From Pseudomonadota bacterium (GTDB taxonomy: Bacteria; Pseudomonadota; Alphaproteobacteria; Sphingomonadales; Govanellaceae): DNA of 64,000 nucleotides. The stretch spans positions 372,001 through 436,000 of the forward strand of contig QEVO01000001.1 of assembly GCA_003577275.1 (NCBI GenBank), in the 5' to 3' direction. The notes beneath the pieces are model-generated. The model searched no databases and was not told the origin of the DNA. It was given only the letters and a program-made list of their open reading frames with translations. This document shows, one piece after another, positions 1 through 7,873 of the stretch (within the stretch, counting starts at the first letter, position 1; each line of letters opens with the position of its first letter). A program made the position numbers and the translations under genes.

Positions 1-936
1 CACCAGACCCATGTGGATGTCGGACTTGCGGAGAATTTCCAGCGCGTCCAGCATATCTGCGGCATCGGGGATAACGGGCGCCTGGCGCAGCAAGGCGCGG
101 ATATCAATCTCGCTATTCTCCAGTCCGCGGCCAATCAGATCCTTAACCCAAAGTATTCCCAGTAAGTCGTCAGGATTGCCCTCATGGGCCGGCAGTCGTG
201 AATGCGGGCTTTTGAGGACATCGGCGATAATTTTATTCGTCTTGTCGCGCAAGTTGATCATGTCTACGTCGCCACGGGGCGTCATCGCAACGCGCACCGG
301 GCGATCTCCCAGCCGCAACACGCTGGTAATCATATTTCGTTCGGCGGATTCCAGAACGCCGGCTCGTTCAGCCTCCATGACCAGGAGTTTGATTTCTTCC
401 TCGGTCACGGCGCTTTCCGACCCTGGCCGGCGTCCCAACAACCGCAGGACAACATTGCCGGAGTGGTCGAGCACCCATACCACCGGCGCGGCAATGCGCG
501 ACAACAACATCATGGCGGGCGCGACGCGCACGGCAATGGCTTCAGGGTTGCGCAGGGCGATCTGCTTGGGCACCAGTTCGCCAATGATCAGCGACAGATA
601 GGTGATGGCGGTGACGATAACGCCGACGCCCACCACATAAGACAGGTTGGCGGACATGCCGTTATCCATCAGCCAGTTGCTGAACCGGTCCCCGAGCGTA
701 GCGCCGGAAAAAGCGCCAGACAGCACACCAACCAGAGTGATGCCGATCTGCACCGTGGACAGAAATCGGCCCGGAGCTTCCGCCAGAGCAAGGGCGCGGC
801 GCGCCCCGCCTATCCGCCGATCTACCATGGTTTTCAAGCGCGCCCGCCGCGACGACACGATGGCCAGCTCGCTCATCGCCAGCACGCCATTCAGGACGAT
901 GAGGAGCAAGACAGCGGCTATTTCAAAATAAATCAT
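1..936 (-). CDS. HlyC/CorC (CNNM) family transporter, partial
   Basis: This gene is read from an ATG at 936 down to the left window edge, with no stop in 312 codons, so its C-terminal part is missing. The N-terminus is hydrophobic (MIYFEIAAVLLLIVLNGV) and is followed by a membrane domain of DUF21/CNNM type, with conserved-looking stretches such as FLSTVQIGITLVGVLSGAFS and IGELVPKQIALRNPE. A cytoplasmic CBS-pair region follows (VTEEEIKLLV, VLRLGDRPVRVAMTPR). The family comprises inner-membrane proteins linked to divalent-cation (Mg/Co) efflux, often annotated hemolysin. The membrane and CBS parts are visible; the CorC/HlyC C-terminal domain is presumed to lie outside the window. The substrate cannot be told from sequence. 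Confidence 0.9.
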   Translation of the reverse strand, partial: MIYFEIAAVLLLIVLNGVLAMSELAIVSSRRARLKTMVDRRIGGARRALALAEAPGRFLSTVQIGITLVGVLSGAFSGATLGDRFSNWLMDNGMSANLSYVVGVGVIVTAITYLSLIIGELVPKQIALRNPEAIAVRVAPAMMLLSRIAAPVVWVLDHSGNVVLRLLGRRPGSESAVTEEEIKLLVMEAERAGVLESAERNMITSVLRLGDRPVRVAMTPRGDVDMINLRDKTNKIIADVLKSPHSRLPAHEGNPDDLLGILWVKDLIGRGLENSEIDIRALLRQAPVIPDAADMLDALEILRKSDIHMGLV

Positions 937-968
937 ATGCGGGTCGAAGCGCCGGTTTGATCAAGGAA

Positions 969-1544
969 TCACAGCCGTTCCGACAGCCAGATGGCGGCGC
1001 GGCAGCCGGCCTTGATGGCCGCTGACAGGACGCGGTATCCCGGCGCATCCTCGGCGCCATGGGCGATGGCGGCGTCGCGATGAGCGATCTCGTCGCGGCG
1101 GCAGTCGGCGATGGTGGCGGAGAGTTCCGCTTCATCCTCGCCCAAGGCGGCGATCTGGCGGGCGTAGTGCTCGTCGATGGCTTCCTCCACCGCCGCCGTG
1201 CAGGCCATGGCGGCCTTCTCGCCCATGAACGCGGTGGCGGCGCCCAGGGCGTAGCCCGCCACGTGCCACAAGGGGGCAAGCGCTGTTGGCCGCACCCGGC
1301 GCTTCAAGATCAACTCATCGAAGGTTTCCAGGTGGCGCTTTTCCTGCCGCTCCATGTGGCGGATGGTCTTGCTCAACGGGTGCTTGTCGCCCAGCACGTC
1401 GAGCTGGCCGCGATAGATGCGCGCCGCGCCGTATTCCCCGGCATGGTCGACGCGCACCAGGCGCGCAATCAGGGTTTGGCGATCGAGGTCGCCGGGCAGG
1501 CGGTCCTCGGCGGTCTGGGGGGCGGTCTGGCGAGGGGCGGTCAT
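969..1544 (-). CDS. coq7: demethoxyubiquinone hydroxylase Coq7 family
   Basis: This is a 191-aa di-iron hydroxylase of the Coq7/CAT5 family, which adds the last ring hydroxyl in ubiquinone synthesis at the membrane surface. The carboxylate/His iron ligands are visible in order: E37 (HAGEYGA), E68 and H71 (ERQEKRH), E120 and the EEAIDEH block, and E152/H155 (DEIAH). Length and spacing match bacterial Coq7 proteins. The start ATG overlaps the dsbB stop by four bases, so it is the last gene of a translationally coupled YqaA-dsbB-coq7 string. Coq7-type hydroxylases are typical of alphaproteobacteria, whereas many gammaproteobacteria use UbiF. Confidence 0.95.
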   Translation of the reverse strand: MTAPRQTAPQTAEDRLPGDLDRQTLIARLVRVDHAGEYGAARIYRGQLDVLGDKHPLSKTIRHMERQEKRHLETFDELILKRRVRPTALAPLWHVAGYALGAATAFMGEKAAMACTAAVEEAIDEHYARQIAALGEDEAELSATIADCRRDEIAHRDAAIAHGAEDAPGYRVLSAAIKAGCRAAIWLSERL

Positions 1545-2050
1545 GGCGATGCCTTTTTGCGCGGGCGGGCGAAGTAGCCGCAGATGGCGGCGAGGCCCAG
1601 CGACAGCAGCACATTATATCCCGCCATGGAGACGCCGAACAGCGACCAGGCGACCTCATCGCAGCGCGCGATCGGGGTCGCCATCAGTTTGTTCAACATC
1701 ATCTCCACGTCGCCCACCAGATCATTGGCGGCGCAAGCGTCCAGCCCCCGCCACCACCGCTGCTCGACGCCGACATGATAGAAGGCGATCCCTGCGCCGC
1801 TGAAAAACACCGCCGCCAGTACGCCCATCATCCAGCGCACCATGGAGCGAGCGCCGATGCGTTCCAGCGAATAGCCGAGAAACGCCAGCGCCGCCGCCAG
1901 CATGTAGACGTAGCGCTGCCACCAGCACAGCTCGCACGGGGCAAGGCCGCCCCAATGCTCGAAAGCGAAGGCGCTGCCGAGGATTGTAAGCGCGGCAAGG
2001 CCGATCAGAAACACAGGGGAGCGCAGGGCGGACATGCGGTTCCAGTTCAT
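1541..2050 (-). CDS. dsbB: disulfide bond formation protein DsbB
   Basis: This 169-aa integral membrane protein has four hydrophobic segments and the two cysteine pairs of the DsbB family: C39xxC42 (APCELCWWQRY) and C106 with C130 in the second periplasmic loop. DsbB re-oxidises the periplasmic dithiol oxidase DsbA and passes electrons to ubiquinone. A longer open frame exists upstream, but it runs through the YqaA-like gene. The ATG at 2050 (MNWNRMSALR) gives the normal length and sits in a TGA/ATG overlap with the preceding gene. The second cysteine pair is close to the membrane segments, as in alphaproteobacterial short DsbBs. Adjacency to coq7 (quinone synthesis) is functionally suggestive. 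Confidence 0.93.
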   Translation of the reverse strand: MNWNRMSALRSPVFLIGLAALTILGSAFAFEHWGGLAPCELCWWQRYVYMLAAALAFLGYSLERIGARSMVRWMMGVLAAVFFSGAGIAFYHVGVEQRWWRGLDACAANDLVGDVEMMLNKLMATPIARCDEVAWSLFGVSMAGYNVLLSLGLAAICGYFARPRKKASP

Positions 2051-2625
2051 AAATACTTCAAGGCGACGAAGCCGCCGATCAGCAAAGCAAATAACAGCAC
2101 GGTGAGCAAGCCCAGCCGCCGTTCGATGAATTGGCGCATGGGCGGGCCGAAATACTTCAGCAACGCCGCCATGAGAAAGAAGATGCCGCCCCGCGACAAC
2201 AGGCTGGCGATAAAAAAGGTCATGAGATTCAAAGAGGTAACACCGCTCGCGATGGTGATGACCTTGTACGGGAAGGGGGTCGCGCCGAAGAAGGCGACGA
2301 TCCAGCCGCCCCATTCGTTGTAGCTCTCCTTAAAACGGGCGAACTCGGCCTCGAAGCCGTAAAGACGGATCATCGGTTCGCCGAGGAGATCGAACAGGAA
2401 ATAGCCGATGGCGTAGCCGGCAAAGCCGCCGGCCACCGACGCCGCCGTGCATACCCCGGCGATCAGCCAGGCCCGGCCGGGGGCGGCCAGCACCATGGGG
2501 ATGAGCAGGAAATGCGGCGGCACCGGGAATAGCGAGCTTTCGATGAAGGCGATGGCCGCCAGCCAGCCCAAGGCATGGGGATGGGCGGCCAGCGCCAGCG
2601 TCTTGTCGTATAAGCGGCGCAGCAT
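2047..2625 (-). CDS. YqaA/DedA-like (VTT domain) membrane protein
   Basis: This predicted protein has 192 aa. The start at 2625 (MLRRLYDKTL) is chosen because CAAGG precedes it and the family normally begins there; an upstream ATG would add 39 residues of unlikely sequence. It has several transmembrane segments and the SNARE-associated/VTT-domain signature: IESSLFPVPPHFLLIP, a glycine-rich GGFAGYAIGYFLFD and FFGATPFPYKVITIASG. DedA/YqaA proteins are inner-membrane proteins connected with lipid scramblase or carrier-lipid transport; the exact substrate here is unknown. Its stop overlaps the dsbB start by four bases, so both are probably co-transcribed. Confidence 0.85.
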   Translation of the reverse strand: MLRRLYDKTLALAAHPHALGWLAAIAFIESSLFPVPPHFLLIPMVLAAPGRAWLIAGVCTAASVAGGFAGYAIGYFLFDLLGEPMIRLYGFEAEFARFKESYNEWGGWIVAFFGATPFPYKVITIASGVTSLNLMTFFIASLLSRGGIFFLMAALLKYFGPPMRQFIERRLGLLTVLLFALLIGGFVALKYL

Positions 2626-2787
2626 GGCGCGACCTTGTTCCCCCATCATCCGGTTGGCTGGGGCAAGGTATCGACGACCGCCGCCGCGGTCAACGGCATA
2701 GCCGCACTGGGCTGTTGACGGCAAAGTCGCCATCGCTATCATGCGCGGGTCTTCCGGGGGCCTGACTCGCTCATGCCCCCGTCCCCG

Positions 2788-2874
2788 GCCCGGGTGGCGG
2801 AACTGGTAGACGCGCCGGACTCAAAATCCGGTGATAGCGATATCGTGTGGGTTCGAGTCCCACCCCGGGCACCA
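2788..2874 (+). tRNA. tRNA-Leu (anticodon CAA)
   Basis: An 87-nt class II tRNA. The acceptor arm GCCCGGG (2788-2794) pairs with CCCGGGC (2864-2870), followed by discriminator A and an encoded CCA. The anticodon stem CCGGA/TCCGG encloses the loop CTCAAAA, giving anticodon CAA. There is a long variable arm before the GTTCGAGTCC T-loop, as expected for leucine tRNAs. Confidence 0.96.
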
Positions 2875-2899
2875 CCTTGCCGCTTTTCTGGAAGCTCTT

Positions 2900-3523
2900 T
2901 TACGGCCGCACGCCGATGACGGCCAAAAATTCCCGCCGGGTGGCGGGGTTGTCGCGAAACGCCCCGGTCATGCGGCTCGTCACCATGGTCACGCCGGGCT
3001 TGTGTACGCCGCGGGTGGTCATGCATTGGTGGGTGGCCTCGATGACCACGGCGACGCCCAAGGGCTCTAACACCTCGGAAATACAGTCGGCGATCTGGGC
3101 GGTCATTTTTTCCTGCACTTGCAGGCGCTTGGCGAAAGCTTCCACGACCCTGGCCAGCTTGGAGATGCCGACCACGCGGTTCGTCGGCAGGTAGCCGACA
3201 TGGGCCTTGCCGATAATCGGGGCCAAGTGGTGTTCGCAGTGGCTTTCAAAATCGATGTCCTTCAAAAGCACCATCTCGTCATAGCCCTCTACCTCCTCGA
3301 AGGTGCGCTTCAGGTAGGCGGTGGGGTCCATGACGTAGCCGCCGAACCACTCCTCAAAGGCGCGCGCCACCCGGCGCGGCGTATCTTGCAGCCCCTCCCG
3401 CGTCGGGTCGTCGCCGGCCCATCGCAGCAGCGTGCGCACCGCTTCTTCCGCTTCTTCGCGGGCAGGGCGGAGTGGCGCGTCGGCGGCGGGACGGGCGAAC
3501 GTGGCGATCTGGGACGGGCTCAT
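2900..3523 (-). CDS. folE: GTP cyclohydrolase I FolE
   Basis: A 207-aa type I GTP cyclohydrolase, which converts GTP to 7,8-dihydroneopterin triphosphate in the first step of folate (and tetrahydrobiopterin/queuosine-type) synthesis. Zinc ligands are visible: C96 and H98/H99 in SHCEHHLAP, and C167 in HQCMTTRG. The GISKLARVV and MTTRGV blocks are family hallmarks. The N-terminal 25 residues are low-complexity and variable, as usual. It is a single gene on the minus strand between tRNA-Leu and a cytochrome gene reading the other way. The metal-dependent FolE1 motifs are intact, so this is not the FolE2 type. Confidence 0.96.
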   Translation of the reverse strand: MSPSQIATFARPAADAPLRPAREEAEEAVRTLLRWAGDDPTREGLQDTPRRVARAFEEWFGGYVMDPTAYLKRTFEEVEGYDEMVLLKDIDFESHCEHHLAPIIGKAHVGYLPTNRVVGISKLARVVEAFAKRLQVQEKMTAQIADCISEVLEPLGVAVVIEATHQCMTTRGVHKPGVTMVTSRMTGAFRDNPATRREFLAVIGVRP

Positions 3524-3710
3524 CGGGCAATCTCATTTTCTGTGCAAATTATTATGATATTTTGAAGTTTAGGATTTTTCGGGCAGTCTGGCTATGTCCT
3601 ACGGCTGGCGCGGGCAAAAAGATCATCGCCGACGGTCTATTCTGGGCTTGCCCAAGGATAAACGCTTTTGCTACTCATTAGCAACAAGATCAACTCGTCA
3701 AGGAAATCTC

Positions 3711-4454
3711 ATGCGGATATGGATTGCCGCCGTTCTTGCTACCGGTTTGGCCTCGGCGTCGGCCATTGCCCAGTCCCACCTCAGCGATCCGGAAGGCGAG
3801 GTCGATGACGCCGGCCATGACTACGTCGGCGGCCGTCCCGACCATCCCAGCGAAGCCTGGCTGGTGGTGCGCGGCGGCAAGCTTTACGCCGACTGGATGG
3901 AAGCGCTGATGAAAAAAGGCCCGGAACAATCGCATCCGGCCTATCCTGCGGGCGGCGACCAATCCGGCGCGGCAACCTGGCGCTGCACCGCCTGCCATGG
4001 CTGGGATTATGGCACCCTGGCCGGGAAAGGGCCGTGGACGGAGGCGGACGTTACCGTCATCTTGCGCGATGACCGCCATCGCTACAGCGAGGACATGCTG
4101 CCGGCGGCGGAGATGGCGGCGTTGACCCTGTTTCTTAACAAGGGAGCGGCCGACACCGCTCCTTTCATCGATCGCGCCGCCGGTAAATCCAAAGGCGCGG
4201 CGGCGCAAGGCCAGCCCTATTACGAGACCATCTGCGCCGCCTGTCACGGCTATGACGGCCGCACGCTGGGCTTCTGGGATGGCGCCACCCTAACCTATCT
4301 TGGCACCGAGGCGGCGCAAGACCCGGCCAAGGTGTTCCACATGGCCCGCTTTGGCCATCCCGGCGAGCCCATGGTGGCGCTCTACCTGTTGCCGCCGGCG
4401 ACGGTGGCTGACATTCTGGCCTTCGTCCAGACGTTGCCCACGGGCGACCGCTAA
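3711..4454 (+). CDS. periplasmic diheme cytochrome c
   Basis: A 247-aa secreted protein starting at 3711 (AAGGAA upstream); the longer open frame starting at 3594 lacks a sensible N-terminus. It has a signal peptide (residues 1-21, ending ASAIAQS) and two covalent heme c motifs, CTACH at 92-96 and CAACH at 175-179. Candidate axial methionines lie in SEDML (about 129) and EPMVALYLLP (about 221). It is therefore a two-domain class I-like cytochrome c acting in the periplasm. Its electron partner is not evident. The downstream HIT gene starts 11 bases after its stop, so the two may form a small operon. Confidence 0.85.
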   Translation: MRIWIAAVLATGLASASAIAQSHLSDPEGEVDDAGHDYVGGRPDHPSEAWLVVRGGKLYADWMEALMKKGPEQSHPAYPAGGDQSGAATWRCTACHGWDYGTLAGKGPWTEADVTVILRDDRHRYSEDMLPAAEMAALTLFLNKGAADTAPFIDRAAGKSKGAAAQGQPYYETICAACHGYDGRTLGFWDGATLTYLGTEAAQDPAKVFHMARFGHPGEPMVALYLLPPATVADILAFVQTLPTGDR

Positions 4455-4465
4455 AAGGCGCGCCC

Positions 4466-4906
4466 ATGAGCAACGAGACCATGGCCAAATTCGGCTGGCC
4501 GCACAGCGAGATTGCGGCCTATACCCACTGGACGGTGCTGGTGCGGCCCAAGCAGGTAACCCTGGGATCGCTGGTGCTGGTCAACCGCTCCCAGGCTACG
4601 GCTTTTGCCGCCTTGAGCGCCGCCGCTTTCGCCGAGCTTGGCCGGGCGGTCGCCGACATCGAGGCGACGCTGAGCCGGCTCTGGGGCTATGACAAAATCA
4701 ACTACCTGATGCTGATGATGGTGGACCCGCATGTCCATTTCCACGCCCTGCCGCGCTACCAGGGCCCGCGAACCTTTGCCGGCAGGACGTTTAGCGATCC
4801 GGCCTGGCCGGGCCCGCCCAACCTGGCGTTGGCGGAGGATATATCGGCGGATGATCTGACCGCGATCCAAAACGCTCTTCAGGCGGCCTGGCCGAAATTG
4901 CCCTGA
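4466..4906 (+). CDS. HIT (histidine triad) family protein
   Basis: A 146-aa protein with the histidine-triad signature HVHFHALPRY (H89, H91, H93). The last histidine of the triad is the nucleophile in nucleotide-binding hydrolases of the HIT superfamily (Hint/Fhit-like). The N-terminal half carries the usual beta-strand run (THWTVLVRPKQVTLGSLVLV). The triad is slightly unusual in ending HALPR rather than HVIPR. Substrates of bacterial HIT proteins are nucleoside phosphoramidates or dinucleotides; none can be assigned here. It starts 11 bases after the cytochrome stop. Confidence 0.85.
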   Translation: MSNETMAKFGWPHSEIAAYTHWTVLVRPKQVTLGSLVLVNRSQATAFAALSAAAFAELGRAVADIEATLSRLWGYDKINYLMLMMVDPHVHFHALPRYQGPRTFAGRTFSDPAWPGPPNLALAEDISADDLTAIQNALQAAWPKLP

Positions 4907-4987
4907 ATTCTTAATCCATTGCGACCGACGCTAACGGTTTAGCAAGAAACCCTGCCTAGACTCTGCGCGGATCAATGGAGAATTCCG

Positions 4988-6079
4988 ATGCGGAGCTACC
5001 GGATTGGCGGGGTGATCGGCGGCATGGCCGCCGTTGTCGGTTTGGCCGCGCCAGAGGGTCAGGCGGCAACGCTGACGGCTATTGCCGAAGCGCCGGTGGG
5101 GGCCATGGAGCTTGCCGTCGGCCATGCCCGACTGCATCAGACGCAAAACAAAGACCTTGGTCCCGACGTGGGTTTTGACCACGCGATGAGCGTCAATCAC
5201 CACTGGGAAAGCGGCGTGGCGTACGACTGGGAATACCAGTTTACCGGCAGCGTCATCGTCTTCAAGCTCGGCGACACCACGGTAACGACGCCGGCCTCGC
5301 TGGCTGACGCGGCGACGGGGTTTGCCGGCAGTCTGCGCAATTTAAGATTCGCCAGCGACGAGGCTTACGAGCATCATGGCGACGATGATGACGACGATGG
5401 CCATGGCCAGGATAACGGCCATAAAGGCAACGACAAAGACAAAGACAAGGATAAGGACAAGGATAAGGACAAGGACAAGGACAAGGACAAGGACAAGAAC
5501 AACGACGACAGCAAGGACAAGGATAAAGACAAGGATAAAAACAAAAATAAGCGAGACGATGACCACGAAGACAAAGACAAAGATAAAAATAAAGACAAAG
5601 ACAAAGACAAAGACAAAGACAAAGACAAAGACAAAGATAAAAATAAGAGCGGTCACGACGACGATGATGACAAGAGCAAATCAGTCTTCGCCATCCCCAG
5701 CGATCTGGCGCTGTTCTTCTCCATCGACGAAATCAACGGCCAGTCAACCGGCCTTAGCGGATTTACGTTGCTGTTAGGGGACAGTTTGGATTTTGCCTAC
5801 AATGCAGATCTGGGCGACGCCTTCACGTTGAAGGGCACCGCCAAGGCCAGCTGGTCGGGCAAATTGAAACACAGCCCCAATCAGAATTTCGCGCTGTCCA
5901 TCGGCGCCTTTACCTACGATGATCCGACGCAGCAGGCGGGCGATATTGTCCCGCCGGACAATGACGCCGATGACGAGGGCCGCAATGCGCGCGCCGCGCC
6001 GTCGCCCTCCGCGCTTGCCCTACTGTTGACGGCCGGCCCGATGCTGTGGGCGGCATCGCGCCGCCGCCGTGGCGGATAA
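4988..6079 (+). CDS. secreted Lys-Asp repeat protein with PEP-CTERM-like C-terminus
   Basis: A 363-aa predicted surface protein. The start at 4988 is supported by GGAG seven bases upstream. Layout: signal peptide about 1-27 (ends EGQAA); a beta-rich domain to about 125; an Asp/His run (GDDDDDDGHG); a long alternating Lys-Asp tract at about 148-220; another Asp run; a second beta-rich domain at 232-320; and a C-terminal sorting-like tail with APSPSALALLLTAGPM, a Trp-containing hydrophobic helix and a basic RRRRGG end. The tail resembles PEP-CTERM signals cleaved by exosortase, though the PEP core is replaced by PSPS. The charged tract should be disordered and may bind cations. Function is unknown. 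Confidence 0.72.
   Translation: MRSYRIGGVIGGMAAVVGLAAPEGQAATLTAIAEAPVGAMELAVGHARLHQTQNKDLGPDVGFDHAMSVNHHWESGVAYDWEYQFTGSVIVFKLGDTTVTTPASLADAATGFAGSLRNLRFASDEAYEHHGDDDDDDGHGQDNGHKGNDKDKDKDKDKDKDKDKDKDKDKNNDDSKDKDKDKDKNKNKRDDDHEDKDKDKNKDKDKDKDKDKDKDKDKNKSGHDDDDDKSKSVFAIPSDLALFFSIDEINGQSTGLSGFTLLLGDSLDFAYNADLGDAFTLKGTAKASWSGKLKHSPNQNFALSIGAFTYDDPTQQAGDIVPPDNDADDEGRNARAAPSPSALALLLTAGPMLWAASRRRRGG
5429..5647 (+). repeat. hexanucleotide (GAYAAR) tandem repeat encoding Lys-Asp
   Basis: The stretch is built almost only of GACAAG, GATAAG, GACAAA and GATAAA units, with short interruptions (AACAACGACGACAGC; the KRDDDHED block). It is purine-rich on the plus strand and far richer in A than its surroundings. 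Because the unit is six bases, gain or loss of units keeps the reading frame, so the protein tract can vary in length. Both complementary-strand frames are also open through it, which explains the spurious antisense frames there. Confidence 0.95.
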
Positions 6080-6093
6080 ATTCCCAAAGGCTG

Positions 6094-7020
6094 TTACATC
6101 CGCCAATTGAGCATCACCGAGACGATGTGCTCCTGGTAGTCAACACTCGCCAGATTGGAGATGGCGTTAATGAATTCGTATTGCGGCTTTGCGCTGATGT
6201 TGCCGAAGAGCGGCGCCTCAAGGCTGGCGCGGAAGTGATGGCGTTTGTCCAGGCGTTCTTCGCCGATCGAAGGCGTGAGGTTGGAGAAATTTTTCACGGA
6301 GTAACGGTAGTCGGCGCGAAAAACCAGCGTCATATCGTCCGCCGCGATCGGCGCTTTGATGCCGACATCGAAGTAATGCCCCCAATAGGTAAATTCCGCT
6401 CCGTCGGCTTTCTCGCGCAATAACTTGTAGCCGGCATGAACATTGCTTTTCGGCGCAAAGGAATAATAGCCGGTAACGCCGACGTTATGCTGACGGGAAT
6501 CGCGCGGCGCAAGATCGTCATAGTCGCGCCACTGATATTCATAAGACGCACGGACGTAAACATCCTTGCCGACGCTGCCGCCCAGGCCGGGGCGTACGCT
6601 GTGGATGTCCAGAAAACCATCGCCGCCCAACAGGATGTGGCTGAAGCGGTAGCCGATGCTGGCGTCGAGGCCGCCGAATTTCGTCGCGCCGGTCAGCGAC
6701 AGTCCGTGAATTTGCAAATCAAAGTCGCTCAAATCCTCGTGCAGGCTTTGAAAGAAATCATAGCCGATTTCCAGCGAGCTATTGCCGTTCTGGATCGGCT
6801 TGAAGCTCAAGGCGGCTTCCAGGAGCGCCGCGACATCGCCCTCGTCGGTCGCCAGATCCTGGGCATCTACCGTAATGTTGCTGTCGTATTCGCCGCCTAT
6901 GCCGACGCCGATATCAAAGTTCTTATCATCCGCCGCGGCAGCGCTTTGCAAAGGTGCGCCCAGGAGCGTTGCGATAAGCAGCGTATAGGATACGGCGGTA
7001 GCTTGATCGAGCCGTTTCAT
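6094..7020 (-). CDS. outer-membrane beta-barrel protein
   Basis: A 308-aa protein with a signal peptide (cleavage near SAAAA at 25-29) and then a run of alternating amphipathic beta strands with aromatic girdle residues (LEIGYDFFQS, VRASYEYQWRDYD, LVFRADYRYSVKNF). It ends in an aromatic strand VSVMLNWRM, typical of proteins inserted by the BAM complex. The mature N-terminus FDIGVGIGGEYDSNI resembles the barrel part of DUF560/surface-modifier-like proteins, and similar barrels are found next to PEP-CTERM genes. It converges on the Lys-Asp repeat gene with only 14 bases between the stops. The transported or anchored partner is unknown. Confidence 0.8.
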   Translation of the reverse strand: MKRLDQATAVSYTLLIATLLGAPLQSAAAADDKNFDIGVGIGGEYDSNITVDAQDLATDEGDVAALLEAALSFKPIQNGNSSLEIGYDFFQSLHEDLSDFDLQIHGLSLTGATKFGGLDASIGYRFSHILLGGDGFLDIHSVRPGLGGSVGKDVYVRASYEYQWRDYDDLAPRDSRQHNVGVTGYYSFAPKSNVHAGYKLLREKADGAEFTYWGHYFDVGIKAPIAADDMTLVFRADYRYSVKNFSNLTPSIGEERLDKRHHFRASLEAPLFGNISAKPQYEFINAISNLASVDYQEHIVSVMLNWRM

Positions 7021-7530
7021 GACTGGTCCCCATCCAATGGTTTCAAGTTTTATGGCCGCATCGCATGGGAGGTGTTATTGGCTGGACGCGAAAAAGGGAG
7101 ACCGCACCGTCGATTAAGAAGATGCAGTCATCTTCGCGAGCGCCGCCCTCCATGGCGGGTTGCCCGGCTAAAACTCGGCGTATCCGTGGATGCCCAGTTC
7201 CCTGTACCCGTTACCCAGAGCCGCAGGGTCGTGGCGAAAGATGGTGAAAGTAGGGCGGAAGATGGTCAGCAAAGGGTAAATAAAAGTCGTATTTTTCCAT
7301 AAATATGAATGAGTTAAGATACCTGATCCGGAACCGCCCGGCAGGGGCTGCTAGCGATTCCTCTTGACAAAACAACGACCCTCACGTCACCTGTCGGGGC
7401 TGAGCGCGTTCTGGATTTCGACCCCTGACTGCCGCCGGTGTCAGGTAGCTGACAATGGCCGATCTCTCAGGTTTCGACCGGTAACTTACGCTTCGCACCT
7501 TGATCGACTACTCTATGCGGAGGTACTGGT
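7021..7530. other. intergenic region: leaders of the barrel gene and the cold-shock gene
   Basis: About 510 bases without a convincing gene. On the minus strand it is the 5' region of the barrel gene and contains a perfect 7-bp hairpin at 7118-7135 (loop CAGT) and a CCGCC/GGCGG hairpin at 7143-7158. On the plus strand it leads to the cold-shock gene, with a TTGACA hexamer at 7364-7369 but no good -10 box, leaving a long leader of the kind often seen in front of csp genes. The ribosome-binding site GGAGG lies at 7519-7523. I do not recognise a known riboswitch family. Confidence 0.5.
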
Positions 7531-7788
7531 ATGCCTGAGGGCACCGTCAAATGGTATAACCCCACCAAGGGGTTCGGTTTCATCGTTCCCGCCAGCGGCG
7601 GGAAGGATGTGTTTGTTCACATCAGCGCCGTCGAGCAGGCGGGCTTAAGCGGCCTTAATGAAGGCGACAAGGTCTCGTTCGAATTAACGACGGATCGCCG
7701 GGATCGGGTTTCTGCCGGCGAACTGAAGGTGCTCGAACGGGCGCCGGCGCAACAGCGGCCGCGCCGCAGCTTCGATTCGCGTTCTTAA
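7531..7788 (+). CDS. cold-shock domain protein (CspA family)
   Basis: An 85-aa protein with one cold-shock domain. The RNA-binding motifs RNP1 (KGFGFIVP) and RNP2 (DVFVHISAV) are present, and the opening [16 protein letters not shown] is canonical. The last 15 residues ([13 protein letters not shown]) form a basic, disordered tail. CspA proteins bind single-stranded RNA/DNA and melt secondary structure. It is monocistronic: preceded by a long leader and followed 41 bases later by a strong intrinsic terminator. GGAGG lies seven bases before the ATG. Confidence 0.96.
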   Translation: MPEGTVKWYNPTKGFGFIVPASGGKDVFVHISAVEQAGLSGLNEGDKVSFELTTDRRDRVSAGELKVLERAPAQQRPRRSFDSRS

Positions 7789-7829
7789 AACTCAACGCGC
7801 GCGTCCGAGCAGAATAAAGATGAATGTCG

Positions 7830-7860
7830 CGGGGTCCGGCAACGGACCCCGTGATTTTTT
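7830..7860 (+). terminator. intrinsic terminator after the cold-shock gene
   Basis: A perfect 9-bp GC-rich stem, CGGGGTCCG (7830-7838) with CGGACCCCG (7843-7851), closes a GCAA tetraloop and is followed by TGATTTTTT. It ends cold-shock transcription before the convergent minus-strand gene at 7874. Confidence 0.92.
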
Positions 7861-7873
7861 AGGCCCACGATGT

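Noticed and set aside
202-960. Plus-strand open frames over 1-960
   Set aside because: They have no recognisable domains and lie opposite a clear CorC/HlyC-type gene on the minus strand.
1286-2323. 345-codon plus-strand frame
   Set aside because: It is antisense to coq7 and dsbB, whose catalytic residues are complete, and its composition is that of a shadow frame.
5342-5656. Antisense open frames of alternating Val/Phe and Ser/Leu over the Lys-Asp repeat
   Set aside because: They arise because a six-base repeat leaves every frame open; no ribosome-binding site or start context supports them.
7072-7270. Possible c-di-GMP (GEMM) riboswitch
   Set aside because: GGGCAACC-like pieces occur, but the conserved GACGCAAAGCC block and receptor are missing, so I do not call it.
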